Shown here: positions 53,157 through 60,721 of the stretch, in pieces | Layout of the letters: each line of letters opens with the position of its first letter | How positions within the stretch are numbered: position 1 is the first letter of the stretch | Origin: Streptomyces sp. CHD11 | Lineage (GTDB): Bacteria > Actinomycetota > Actinomycetes > Streptomycetales > Streptomycetaceae | Length of the DNA: 64,000 bases | Direction of reading: 5' to 3' | Assembly (NCBI RefSeq): GCF_018638295.1 | Contig: NZ_JABTTS010000030.1 | Coordinates: forward strand, 17,336-81,335 | Position numbers and translations under genes: made by a program | Notes under the pieces: generated by a model | The model's database searches: none | The model's input: only the letters and a program-made list of their open reading frames with translations | What the model was told of the DNA's origin: nothing

Positions 53157-53512
53157 GCCTAACTCCCCTATTACTGGCCCTTGCACAGATCCGCACTTCG
53201 CGAATCCGGGTCAGACCTCACCCCCCAACGGTTGGGGGCGTGCGCCGGAACGCGTCGACCGCGGCTGAATGTATCTGTCCAACTGCCGTCTGCAACAGGT
53301 CAATCGGACGAGAAATCTGGACGACGCCGGTCCGGAATGTGGCGAGAATTCGCACGATCTCAGGGCAAGTCGGGCCGGGCGAACGTCACAAATGCCGCGA
53401 AGTACGCCCGCACTTTGGCTACATCCAGTCGGGCGTACGGAAGGAATTCAAGATCCTCGATCAGAGGACCGGGAGCGCGTTCCCCAACTCTATCGCGCTC
53501 AACCCCATGGAA
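53157..53512. other. Non-coding region upstream of the cold-shock gene
   Basis: About 355 bases, less GC-rich than the coding DNA. It holds the 5' UTR of the cold-shock gene with a hairpin CCCCCAAC-G-GTTGGGGG at 53222-53238 and a tentative promoter on the minus strand (TTGCAG, 16 bases, TACATT near 53274-53301). The stretch 53330-53510 contains no gene I can support. Confidence 0.4.
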
Positions 53513-53545
53513 TTGCCCCCTCCGCATCTCTCACGGAGGGGGCAA
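53513..53545 (-). terminator. Terminator of the thrC-like/cysO-like operon
   Basis: TTGCCCCCTCCG (53513-53524) and CGGAGGGGGCAA (53534-53545) are perfect 12-bp complements with a 9-nt loop, about 40 bases after the sulfur-carrier stop. Confidence 0.8.
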
Positions 53546-53586
53546 AGTCCTCGACACTCGGTAACCGTCATTACCGAAGGTAATGA

Positions 53587-53862
53587 TCAGCCGCCGGCGA
53601 CCGCCGGAATGATCGACACGCCGGCCCCGTCCGGGGTCGCCGTCTCCAGGCCCTGCTCGAACCGCACGTCGTCGTCATTGACGTAGACATTGACGAACCG
53701 GCGCAGCTTGCCCTGGTCGTCCAGCACCCGGGCGGCGATCCCGGTGTGGTTCTTCTCCAGGTCGGAGATGACCTCCCCGAGGGTCGCCCCCTCGGCGCTC
53801 ACCTCGGCGCTGCCGCCGGTGTAGGTACGCAGGATGGTCGGGATCCGAACAGTAACGCTCAC
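53587..53862 (-). CDS. CysO/MoaD-like sulfur carrier protein
   Basis: 91 aa from the GTG at 53862. Ubiquitin-like beta-grasp protein ending in the diglycine AVAGG needed for adenylation and thiocarboxylate formation. By eye it is very close to Mycobacterium CysO throughout (TVRIPTILRTYTGG, VISDLE, GKLRRFVNVYVNDDDVRF, IIPAVAGG). CysO-COSH donates sulfur to CysM for cysteine synthesis. Here no CysM or Mec+ protease is adjacent; the neighbour is a threonine-synthase-like enzyme 93 bases upstream, with a SAM riboswitch before it. A role as sulfur donor to that enzyme is inferred, not shown. Confidence 0.85.
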   Translation of the reverse strand: MSVTVRIPTILRTYTGGSAEVSAEGATLGEVISDLEKNHTGIAARVLDDQGKLRRFVNVYVNDDDVRFEQGLETATPDGAGVSIIPAVAGG

Positions 53863-53957
53863 AACAAACCTCCGGTCAGATGACGCCCCAGGGGGCGCGG
53901 GGATGGTACGGCCGTGCGGCTCCGCCATGACGGCGCCGCGGACGGGAAGGGACCGAC

Positions 53958-55256
53958 TCAGCCGAGCCCGGCCTCACGGAACGACTCCAGGCTGGGACGG
54001 ATGGTCGCGGTCATCCCCGTGCCGGCCACCGCGTCCAGGGTCTTCAGACCGTCCCCCGTGTTCAGCACGACCGTGGTCAGGGACGGGTCGAGCGCCCCGC
54101 TCTCGAAGAGCTTCCTGGCGACCCCGACCGTCACACCGCCGGCGGTCTCCGCGAAGATCCCCTCCGTCCGCGCGAGCAGCCGGATCGCGTCGACGATCTG
54201 CCCGTCGTCCACGTCCTCGACCGCACCGCCCGTGCGCCGGGCGATGTCCAGCACGTACGGACCGTCCGCCGGGTTCCCGATCGCCAGCGACTTGGCGATC
54301 GTGTCGGGCTTCTGCGGCCGGACGACGTCGTGCCCCGCCTTGTAGGCGGTGGACACCGGCGAGCACCCCTCGGCCTGCGCGCCGAAGATCTTGTACGGCC
54401 TGTCCTCGACCAGGCCGAGCCGGATCAGCTCCTGCAGCCCCTTGTCGATCTTCGTGAGCTGCGAGCCGGAGGCGATCGGGACGACGAGCTGGTCCGGGAG
54501 CCGCCAGCCGAGCTGCTCGCAGATCTCGTAGGCGAGGGTCTTGGAACCCTCCGCGTAGTACGGCCGCAGGTTGACGTTGACGAAGCCCCAGCCCTCGCCG
54601 GCCGGGTCGCCGATCAGCTCGGAGCAGAAACGGTTCACGTCGTCGTAGTTGCCCTCGATGCCGACGAGCTCGCCGCCGTAGACGGCGGCCATGACGACCT
54701 TGCCCTGCTCCAGGTCGTGCGGGATGAACACGCAGGAGCGGAAACCCGCCCGGGCGGCGGCGGCACCGACCGCGCCGGCCAGGTTGCCGGTGGAGGAGCA
54801 GGAGAGGGTGGTGAAGCCGAAGGCACGGGCGGCCTCGATGGCCTGGGCGACGACGCGGTCCTTGAAGGAGTGCGTGGGGTTGCCGGAGTCGTCCTTGACG
54901 AACAGCTTGCCGGGGTCGGCCCCGAGCTCGCGGGCGAGGTTGTCGGCCTGGACGAGCTTGGTCCAGCCGGGGTTGATGTTCGGCTTGGTCGCCACGTCCG
55001 CCGGAACGGGCAGCAGGGGCGCGTAGCGCCAGATGTTCGCCGGTCCCGCTTCGATCCGCTTGAGGAGCTCTTCGGCGTCGTACGCCGAGAAGTCGTAGGC
55101 GATCTCCAGCGGGCCGAAACACTCCTCGCAGGCGAAGACCGGACCGAGAGGCACGCGGTGACCGCATTCGCGGCAGGAGAGCGCGGCGGCGGGGCCCAGG
55201 TCGACGGTGTCCGCGGCGGCGGAGCGGGTGGTACTTGCGACAGTCTGCACAGCCAT
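53958..55256 (-). CDS. thrC: Threonine-synthase-like PLP enzyme (possible homocysteine synthase)
   Basis: 432 aa. Fold type II PLP enzyme with an N-terminal zinc ribbon, Cys28/Cys31/Cys43/Cys46 (CREC...CEEC). The PLP lysine is Lys132 in NPTHSFKDR, and SSTGNLAGAV binds phosphate. The classical reaction converts O-phosphohomoserine to threonine. Two features argue for another role: a SAM riboswitch in its leader and a CysO-like carrier as the next gene. Streptomyces also has a thrC in the hom-thrC-thrB operon (known from S. coelicolor). Both facts fit an enzyme that makes homocysteine from O-phosphohomoserine and a thiocarboxylated carrier. Plain threonine synthase remains the conservative annotation. 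Confidence 0.85.
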   Translation of the reverse strand: MAVQTVASTTRSAAADTVDLGPAAALSCRECGHRVPLGPVFACEECFGPLEIAYDFSAYDAEELLKRIEAGPANIWRYAPLLPVPADVATKPNINPGWTKLVQADNLARELGADPGKLFVKDDSGNPTHSFKDRVVAQAIEAARAFGFTTLSCSSTGNLAGAVGAAAARAGFRSCVFIPHDLEQGKVVMAAVYGGELVGIEGNYDDVNRFCSELIGDPAGEGWGFVNVNLRPYYAEGSKTLAYEICEQLGWRLPDQLVVPIASGSQLTKIDKGLQELIRLGLVEDRPYKIFGAQAEGCSPVSTAYKAGHDVVRPQKPDTIAKSLAIGNPADGPYVLDIARRTGGAVEDVDDGQIVDAIRLLARTEGIFAETAGGVTVGVARKLFESGALDPSLTTVVLNTGDGLKTLDAVAGTGMTATIRPSLESFREAGLG

Positions 55257-55275
55257 GTGAGGCGAGGCCCTTTCT

Positions 55276-55422
55276 CCTCATCTTCCCCACGGCGCACTTC
55301 GCCGTGAGACGGATTTGGCACCTTCCCTAGCCGGGAGCCTCGCCACGTCCGCGTGACAGGAACCGACTGGAGGGTTGCCGGGGCTTCATCGGGCCGTATC
55401 CCTCTGCCCCTCTGGATGAGCG
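55276..55422 (-). promoter_or_regulatory. SAM-I (S-box) riboswitch
   Basis: On the minus strand CTCATC (P1 5' strand, about 55420-55415) is followed by CAGAGGGGCAGAGGGA, GGCCCGATGAAGCCCCGGC and AACC, then a GGTGCCAAATCC element, a P4 hairpin CACGGCG-AAGT-GCGCCGTG and GATGAG (55282-55277) closing P1. All S-box core elements are in order. The AGGAG directly after the last P1 strand overlaps the likely ribosome binding site, so control may be translational. It regulates the thrC-like gene. Confidence 0.9.
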
Positions 55423-55440
55423 GTGTTCAGTTGTCGGCGC

Positions 55441-55466
55441 GGTGACCCCGATATGCGAGGGTCACC
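55441..55466. promoter_or_regulatory. Inverted repeat in the divergent promoter region
   Basis: GGTGACCC and GGGTCACC form an 8-bp inverted repeat around ten bases, between the SAM riboswitch and gpgS. It could be an operator or the start of either transcript; no U tract follows. Confidence 0.4.
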
Positions 55467-55559
55467 GGCGTTGCTCAAGACTGTAACCGAGGCCTGGAGG
55501 GTCGAGACAGCCCGTCCGAACCGCGAGATGGATCACAGGCCAGTGAGGAGCCGGGAACC

Positions 55560-56504
55560 GTGCTGGAAGAAGTCGAGCGCTGGCTGAGCGACCGCTCATG
55601 GTCCGTGGCCGACCGCCCGCTCCACCGGCTTCTGGCGGTGAAGCGGGCCACGGGGCAGACGGTGAGCGTGGTGCTGCCCGCGCTGAACGAGGAGGCGACG
55701 GTCGGCGGGATCGTGTCGGTCATCCGCCGTGATCTGGTGCTGCGGGCCCCGCTGGTCGACGAGGTGGTGGTGATCGACTCGGGATCCACCGACCGCACGT
55801 CCGAGGCCGCGGCGGCGGCGGGCGCGACGGTGGTGCACCGGGACGCGATCCTGCCCCGCATACCCGCGGTGCCCGGCAAGGGCGAGGTGCTGTGGCGGTC
55901 GCTGCTGGTCACCCGGGGCGACATCGTGTGCTTCGTCGACGCCGACCTCAGGGAGTTCTCCTCCGACTTCGTCACCGGCGTCGTCGGCCCGCTGCTCACC
56001 GAGCCGGACGTGCACCTGGTCAAGGCCATGTACGACCGCCCCCTCGGCTCGGCGGCCGGTCAGGGCGGCCGGGTCACGGAGCTGATGGCGCGCCCGCTGC
56101 TGAACATGCACTGGCCCAGGCTGGCCGGGTTCGTCCAGCCACTGGGCGGCGAGTACGCGGCCCGCCGGAACCTGCTCGAACGGCTCTGGTTCCCGGTCGG
56201 GTACGGCGTCGAGCTCGGCATGCTGGTCGACACCCTGCATCTGGTGGGTCTGGACGCCATGGCGCAGGTCGACGTCGGGGTGCGCAAACACCGGCACCAG
56301 GACGGCCAGGCCCTCGGCCGGATGGCCGCCACGATCTACCGCACCGCCCAGCTCCGGCTGGCCCGCGGCCACATGCTCCGGCCGCTCCTGACCCAGTTCG
56401 AGCGGGTGGGCGGCTCCTTCGAACCCCGGACGTACCCCGTCGACACGGAGGAACGGCCACCGATGACGAACATCGCGGAATACCAGTCCCGCAAGGTGGC
56501 CTGA
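55560..56504 (+). CDS. gpgS: Glucosyl-3-phosphoglycerate synthase
   Basis: 314 aa, GTG start. GT-A fold, family GT81 glycosyltransferase that transfers glucose from an NDP-glucose to 3-phosphoglycerate, the first step to glucosylglycerate and, in mycobacteria, methylglucose polysaccharide. Motifs: VVLPALNEEATVG near residue 37, VVIDSGSTDRT near 71 and the metal-binding DAD in CFVDADLREF near 125; RKHRHQDGQALGRMA near 242 matches the family. It sits upstream of otsA, grouping NDP-glucose-using solute genes. Confidence 0.92.
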   Translation: MLEEVERWLSDRSWSVADRPLHRLLAVKRATGQTVSVVLPALNEEATVGGIVSVIRRDLVLRAPLVDEVVVIDSGSTDRTSEAAAAAGATVVHRDAILPRIPAVPGKGEVLWRSLLVTRGDIVCFVDADLREFSSDFVTGVVGPLLTEPDVHLVKAMYDRPLGSAAGQGGRVTELMARPLLNMHWPRLAGFVQPLGGEYAARRNLLERLWFPVGYGVELGMLVDTLHLVGLDAMAQVDVGVRKHRHQDGQALGRMAATIYRTAQLRLARGHMLRPLLTQFERVGGSFEPRTYPVDTEERPPMTNIAEYQSRKVA

Positions 56505-56585
56505 TCCAGGACGCGTGACCGGATCGCCACCGAGGTGACACGGGGGCACGTTTGAGGTTGCGGGGGCCGGGCTAGGTTGACGCGT

Positions 56586-57995
56586 ATGGCTTCAAGCTTC
56601 GGTGCTGCTCAGGTGCTGGTCGCCTCCAATCGGGGGCCGGTCTCGTACGAGGTTCTGGACGACGGTTCGCTGCGGACCAAACGGGGCGGTGGCGGGCTGG
56701 TGTCCGGGCTGTCGGCGATCGGGCCGGAGGCGGACGCGCTGTGGGTCTGCTCGGCGCTGTCCGACGGCGACCGCGAGGCGGTACGGCGCGGGGCCGGCGA
56801 GGACGGCGTGCGGATGCTGGACATCCCGGCGGACGTCCACGCCGACGCGTACAACGGGATCGCCAACTCGGTGCTGTGGTTCGTGCACCACATGCTGTAC
56901 CAGACCCCGCTGGAGCCGGTCTTCGACGCGGAGTTCCGCCGGCAGTGGGCGTCGTACGAGCGCTACAACCGCGCGTTCGCCGAGGCGCTGGCCGCGGAGG
57001 CGGCGCGGGGCGCGGCGGTGCTGGTGCAGGACTACCACCTGACCCTCGTCCCCGGGATGCTCCGCGAGCTCCGCCCCGACCTGCGCATCGCCCACTTCTC
57101 GCACACCCCCTGGGCGCCGCCGGAGTACTTCGCGATGCTGCCCGGCGACATCGCGCGGCAGGTGCTGCGCGGGATGCTCGGAGCCGACCGGCTGGGCTTC
57201 CTCACCCGGCGCTGGGCGGACGCCTTCACCGCGTGCGCCGAGCGGTTCGCGGACGGCCTCGGGGACACGCGGGTGGGGGTGCACGGTCTGGGCGCCGACG
57301 CCGACTTCCTGCGCGCCCGCGCCCACGAGGCGGACGTGGAGGAGCGGATCGCCGCGCTGCGGGAGGAGATCGGGGAGGGGCGCCGGACGATCGTCCGGGT
57401 GGACCGCACCGAGCTGTCGAAGAACATCGTGCGGGGCCTGCTGGCCTACCGGCAGCTCCTGGACGACCGCCCCGAATGGCGCGAACGCGTCGTGCACGTC
57501 GCCTTCGCCTACCCCTCCCGGCAGGATCTCGCCGTCTACCGCGACTACACCGCCGAGGTGCAGCGGCTCGCGGAGGAGATCAACGAGCGGTACGGCACTC
57601 CCGGCTGGCGGCCCGTCGTCCTCCACGTCAAGGACGACTTCGCGCGCTCCCTCGCCGCGTACCGGCTGGCCGACGTGGCGCTGGTCAACCCCATCCGCGA
57701 CGGTATGAACCTGGTCGCCAAGGAGGTTCCGGTCGTCTCCGACGCGGGCTGCGCGCTGGTGCTGTCGCGGGAGGCGGGCGCCCACGAGGAGCTGGGCGAG
57801 GACGCGATCACGGTCAACCCGTACGACGTCGTCGAGACGGCCGGCGCCCTGCACGAGGCCCTGACCATGAGTGCGGGCGAGCGGACCGAGCGCACCAAGC
57901 GCCTGGCGGACTCGGCCACCGCACTCCCCCCGGCCCGCTGGTTCCTGGAGCAACTCGACGCACTGCGTGCCCTGCCCGGGGGCGAGCGTGGATAG
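56586..57995 (+). CDS. otsA: Trehalose-6-phosphate synthase
   Basis: 469 aa from the ATG at 56586. GT20 glycosyltransferase that makes trehalose-6-phosphate from NDP-glucose and glucose-6-phosphate. Signatures present: SNRGPVSYE near residue 14, YNRAFAEAL, QDYHLTLVP near 145, RVDRTELSKNI near 275 and VNPIRDGMNLVAKE near 370. TAGGTT eight bases before the ATG could be a -10 box for a leaderless message. Its 3' end overlaps otsB by eight bases. Confidence 0.95.
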   Translation: MASSFGAAQVLVASNRGPVSYEVLDDGSLRTKRGGGGLVSGLSAIGPEADALWVCSALSDGDREAVRRGAGEDGVRMLDIPADVHADAYNGIANSVLWFVHHMLYQTPLEPVFDAEFRRQWASYERYNRAFAEALAAEAARGAAVLVQDYHLTLVPGMLRELRPDLRIAHFSHTPWAPPEYFAMLPGDIARQVLRGMLGADRLGFLTRRWADAFTACAERFADGLGDTRVGVHGLGADADFLRARAHEADVEERIAALREEIGEGRRTIVRVDRTELSKNIVRGLLAYRQLLDDRPEWRERVVHVAFAYPSRQDLAVYRDYTAEVQRLAEEINERYGTPGWRPVVLHVKDDFARSLAAYRLADVALVNPIRDGMNLVAKEVPVVSDAGCALVLSREAGAHEELGEDAITVNPYDVVETAGALHEALTMSAGERTERTKRLADSATALPPARWFLEQLDALRALPGGERG

Positions 57996-58839
57996 GCCGG
58001 ACCCGGGCGCCGCGCCGGCGCCCGCCACGCAAGCCGGACGGGACGGTCTCGAGGCGCTGCTCACCCGTCCGGAGAAGGCACTGATCGGGCTCGACTTCGA
58101 CGGGACGCTCGCGCCGATCGTGGCGGACCCCGAGCGGGCCCGTGCCCACCCCGACGCGGTGCCCGCGCTCGCCGAGCTGGCCCCGAAGGTGGCCGCGGTC
58201 GCGGTCGTCACCGGCCGGCCGGCGGATGTCGCGGTCCGCAACGGCGGCTTCGCGGGTGTCCCCGGTCTGGAACACCTCGTCGTCCTCGGCCACTACGGCG
58301 CCGAGCGCTGGGACGCCGCGACGGGTACGGTCACCGCGCCCGCCCCGCACCCCGGGGTCGCCGCCGCCCGCGAGGAACTGCCGGGCCTCCTCGGCCGGGC
58401 CGGCACGGGGCAGGGCACATGGATCGAGGAGAAGGGCGGCCGTGCGGTGGCCGTCCACACCCGCAGGGCCGCCGATCCCGAGGCCGCGTTCGAGGCCCTG
58501 CGCGGACCCCTCACCGGCCTCGCCACCCGGCACGGCCTCGTCGTCGAGCCCGGCCGCATGGTGCTGGAACTGCGCCCGCCCGGCATGGACAAGGGCGTCG
58601 CCCTGACGGAGTACGCCCGAGAGATCGGCGCCGGTTCGGTCCTCTACGCCGGCGACGACCTCGGCGACCTCGCCGCCTACACGGCCGTCGACGAACTCCG
58701 CTCCACCGGCACCCCCGGCCTCCTCGTCTGCAGCGGCAGCCACGAGGTCACAGAACTGCGCGAACGCGCCGACGTGGTGACGGACGGCCCGTCCGGCATC
58801 GTACGGCTCCTGCGATCCCTGGCAGCAGCAATGCCGTAA
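57988..58839 (+). CDS. otsB: Trehalose-6-phosphate phosphatase
   Basis: 283 aa from the GTG at 57988, which overlaps the otsA stop. HAD-superfamily phosphatase that converts trehalose-6-phosphate to trehalose. Motif I is LDFDGTLAP near residue 34, motif II VVTGR near 72 and motif IV YAGDDLGD near 218. Length and order are typical. Coupled to otsA. Confidence 0.93.
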   Translation: MDRPDPGAAPAPATQAGRDGLEALLTRPEKALIGLDFDGTLAPIVADPERARAHPDAVPALAELAPKVAAVAVVTGRPADVAVRNGGFAGVPGLEHLVVLGHYGAERWDAATGTVTAPAPHPGVAAAREELPGLLGRAGTGQGTWIEEKGGRAVAVHTRRAADPEAAFEALRGPLTGLATRHGLVVEPGRMVLELRPPGMDKGVALTEYAREIGAGSVLYAGDDLGDLAAYTAVDELRSTGTPGLLVCSGSHEVTELRERADVVTDGPSGIVRLLRSLAAAMP

Positions 58840-58895
58840 CCACACCCCCCACAACCCACCCGGCCCATGAAGACAAGACCCACCCCCACAGCCCG

Positions 58896-58990
58896 TCCGG
58901 CGTTTGAGGACGAGGCCCGCAGGGCCGAAGGGGGGTCTGGGGGCACAGCCCTCAGGGACGGGAAGGGAAGGGGCGGCGGGGGCGAACCCC
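58896..58990. repeat. Dispersed intergenic repeat, copy 3
   Basis: CCGTCCGGCGTTTGAGGA, a GGGG-rich middle, GGGACGGGAAGGG and GGCGGCGGGGGCGAA match the complement of the copy at 30375-30470 and the blocks at 49040-49124. It lies between otsB and a convergent minus-strand gene. Confidence 0.7.
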
Positions 58991-59041
58991 CCTCCCGCCC
59001 GACCGAAGCGGGCGCCCACCACCCCGCACCACTCTCACCCC

Positions 59042-59317
59042 TCACCGCTCCGCGCGCCGCGCCTCCCGCACCCGCCGCAGACGGTTGACCGTCACCGGGT
59101 CATGGACCAGCGCCCGCGGATCGTCCAGCAGGGCGTTGAGAAGCTGGTAGTAGCGCACCGGAGCCAGCCCCAGCTCCTCACGGATCGCCCGCTCCTTCAC
59201 ACCGGGTGCGGCGAACCCCCGCCGCTCCAGCGCGAGGATGTCCCGCTCACGCCGGCCCAGCCCACCCCCGGCCCCAGGCTCGTCCTCAGCCTCGGTGTAC
59301 TCGTCCCCCTGCTCCAT
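59042..59317 (-). CDS. DUF3263 domain protein
   Basis: 91 aa from the ATG at 59317 (MEQGDEYTEAED). An acidic N-terminus is followed by the DUF3263 core ILALERRGFAAPGVKERA and LAPVRYYQLLNALLDDP, a small helix-turn-helix-like fold found in actinobacteria. Function unknown; DNA binding is plausible. It lies downstream of the sugar-binding lipoprotein gene on the same strand, 10 bases after its stop. Confidence 0.85.
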   Translation of the reverse strand: MEQGDEYTEAEDEPGAGGGLGRRERDILALERRGFAAPGVKERAIREELGLAPVRYYQLLNALLDDPRALVHDPVTVNRLRRVREARRAER

Positions 59318-59327
59318 GGGCCGCAGG

Positions 59328-60596
59328 CTACCCCGCGTTCTCCGCGCGCGTCGCCGCGGCCTGCAGCCCGCCCAGCACTCCCGCGGGGCTGCCACCGCGC
59401 GCCACCGCCTTGCCGATCTGCTTCTTGATCTCGGCGTTGACCGCCGCCCAGGACGTGTTGCCGACCGGGTAGAGCTCCGACGCCGGCAGCTGGTCGAGGA
59501 ACGGCGCCAGGTCCCGGTCCTGCTCGGAGGCGGCCATCGCGCGGGACGCGGATCCGGTGACCGGCAGCAGGTTGTACTCACGGGAGAAGTCGAGCACGTT
59601 CTTCTCGCTGTAGACGAAGTCGAGGAAGTCGCCGACCTGGTCGCGGTGGCCGGGCTCCTTGAAGGCCATCATCCAGTCGGCCACCCCGAGGGTGGAGGAG
59701 CTCTCGCCGTCGACGCCCGGCGTCGGCACCATGCCGTACTTCACGCCCTTCTTCCCGGCCGTCTCCATCAGCGAGGGATGGCCGTTGAGCATGCCGACGT
59801 CCCCGGCCGCGAACGCCTCGAACGCCTTGGCCCGGTCGAGCCTGCCGGGCGCGACGGGCCCGGTGAGACCCTTGCCGACCAGTTCGTCGCGGAGCCAGCT
59901 GAAGGTCTCGACGTTCTCCGTGGAGTCGATGGCGTAGGTGTTGCCGAGTTCGGTGTAGCCGCCGTCGCCGCTGAGCAGCCACTGCATGGTCTCGGCCTGC
60001 GCCTCCTCCGGCCCGAGCGGCAGCGCGTACGGGTAGGTCACGCCCCGCGCCTCGAGCGCCTCGGCGGTCTCGGCGAGTTCGTCCCAGGTCGTCGGCGGGG
60101 TGAGGCCGGCCTCGCCGAACAGCTCCTTGTTGTAGAACAGCACGCGCGTGGACGCGGCGAACGGCATCCCGTACTGCACGCTGTTGACCTCGCCCGCGAC
60201 GGACAGCTGCGAGAGGAAGTCGGCCTGGACGGGGATGGAGAGCAGGTCACCGGCCCGGTAGAGCTTTCCCTCGGCCGCGTAGTCGGCGTACGCGCCGATC
60301 TGCGCGATGTCCGGCGGGTCGCCGGCGTCGACCATCTCCTTGACCTCACGGTCGACGTCGTTCCAGGAGTACACGCTGACGTCGATCTTCACACCGGGGT
60401 GGTCGGACTCGTACTCCCCGGCCAGTTCGGACCAGTACTTCTCGGAGCTGTCAGCCGCACCCGTGCCGTAGTCGGCGGCGACGAGGCGCAGGGTGACGTC
60501 GGACGATCCGCCGTCGGCGCCGCATCCGCCGAGGGCTCCCGTCAGTCCCAGTGCGGACACCACCGCGATCGCCCTTGTCCTGACCCGCCGCTGCAC
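59328..60596 (-). CDS. ABC transporter sugar-binding lipoprotein
   Basis: 422 aa from the GTG at 60596. Signal peptide with lipobox LGGC, lipidated Cys25. The rest is a family 1 extracellular solute-binding protein (DIAQIGAYADYA, FNK/YNKELFGEAGL-type segment and a WDELAETAEAL stretch). It is divergent from the ROK kinase with tandem DasR-like sites in the shared promoter region, so N-acetylglucosamine or chitobiose-type sugars are likely ligands. No permease genes are adjacent, so it must work with permeases encoded elsewhere. Confidence 0.88.
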   Translation of the reverse strand: MQRRVRTRAIAVVSALGLTGALGGCGADGGSSDVTLRLVAADYGTGAADSSEKYWSELAGEYESDHPGVKIDVSVYSWNDVDREVKEMVDAGDPPDIAQIGAYADYAAEGKLYRAGDLLSIPVQADFLSQLSVAGEVNSVQYGMPFAASTRVLFYNKELFGEAGLTPPTTWDELAETAEALEARGVTYPYALPLGPEEAQAETMQWLLSGDGGYTELGNTYAIDSTENVETFSWLRDELVGKGLTGPVAPGRLDRAKAFEAFAAGDVGMLNGHPSLMETAGKKGVKYGMVPTPGVDGESSSTLGVADWMMAFKEPGHRDQVGDFLDFVYSEKNVLDFSREYNLLPVTGSASRAMAASEQDRDLAPFLDQLPASELYPVGNTSWAAVNAEIKKQIGKAVARGGSPAGVLGGLQAAATRAENAG

Positions 60597-60652
60597 GTGC
60601 CTTGCCCCTGTCCGGCGCCTCGCGCCATCCCGAAAGTATTCGATAGTCGGAT

Positions 60653-60668
60653 TAAGGTCTACACCACG
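60653..60668. promoter_or_regulatory. DasR-like (dre) site, first of two
   Basis: TAAGGTCTACACCACG contains the 12-base core GGTCTACACCAC found in dre boxes. It lies between the divergent sugar-binding lipoprotein and nagK genes. Confidence 0.65.
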
Positions 60669-60670
60669 TG

Positions 60671-60686
60671 AGTGGACTAGACCTCT
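60671..60686. promoter_or_regulatory. DasR-like (dre) site, second of two
   Basis: AGTGGACTAGACCTCT agrees with A(C/G)TGGTCTAGACCA(C/G)T at 14 of 16 positions. It is 18 bases from the first site centre to centre and 29 bases before the nagK start. Confidence 0.75.
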
Positions 60687-60707
60687 TGCGGGTCCGGGGG
60701 TCACACT

Positions 60708-60721
60708 GTTCCACGTGAAAC
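60708..60721. promoter_or_regulatory. parS-like sequence across the nagK start codon
   Basis: GTTCCACGTGAAAC differs at one of 14 positions from the ParB site GTTTCACGTGAAAC. It covers the GTG start of nagK. It could be a real ParB site or chance. Confidence 0.4.

Noticed and set aside
55276..55422. SAM-IV instead of SAM-I riboswitch
   Set aside because: A P4 hairpin lies between the GGTGCCAA element and the closing P1 strand, which is the SAM-I order.
55441..55466. Terminator call for the GGTGACCC inverted repeat
   Set aside because: It lies upstream of both divergent genes and has no U tract, so it is listed only as a possible regulatory repeat.
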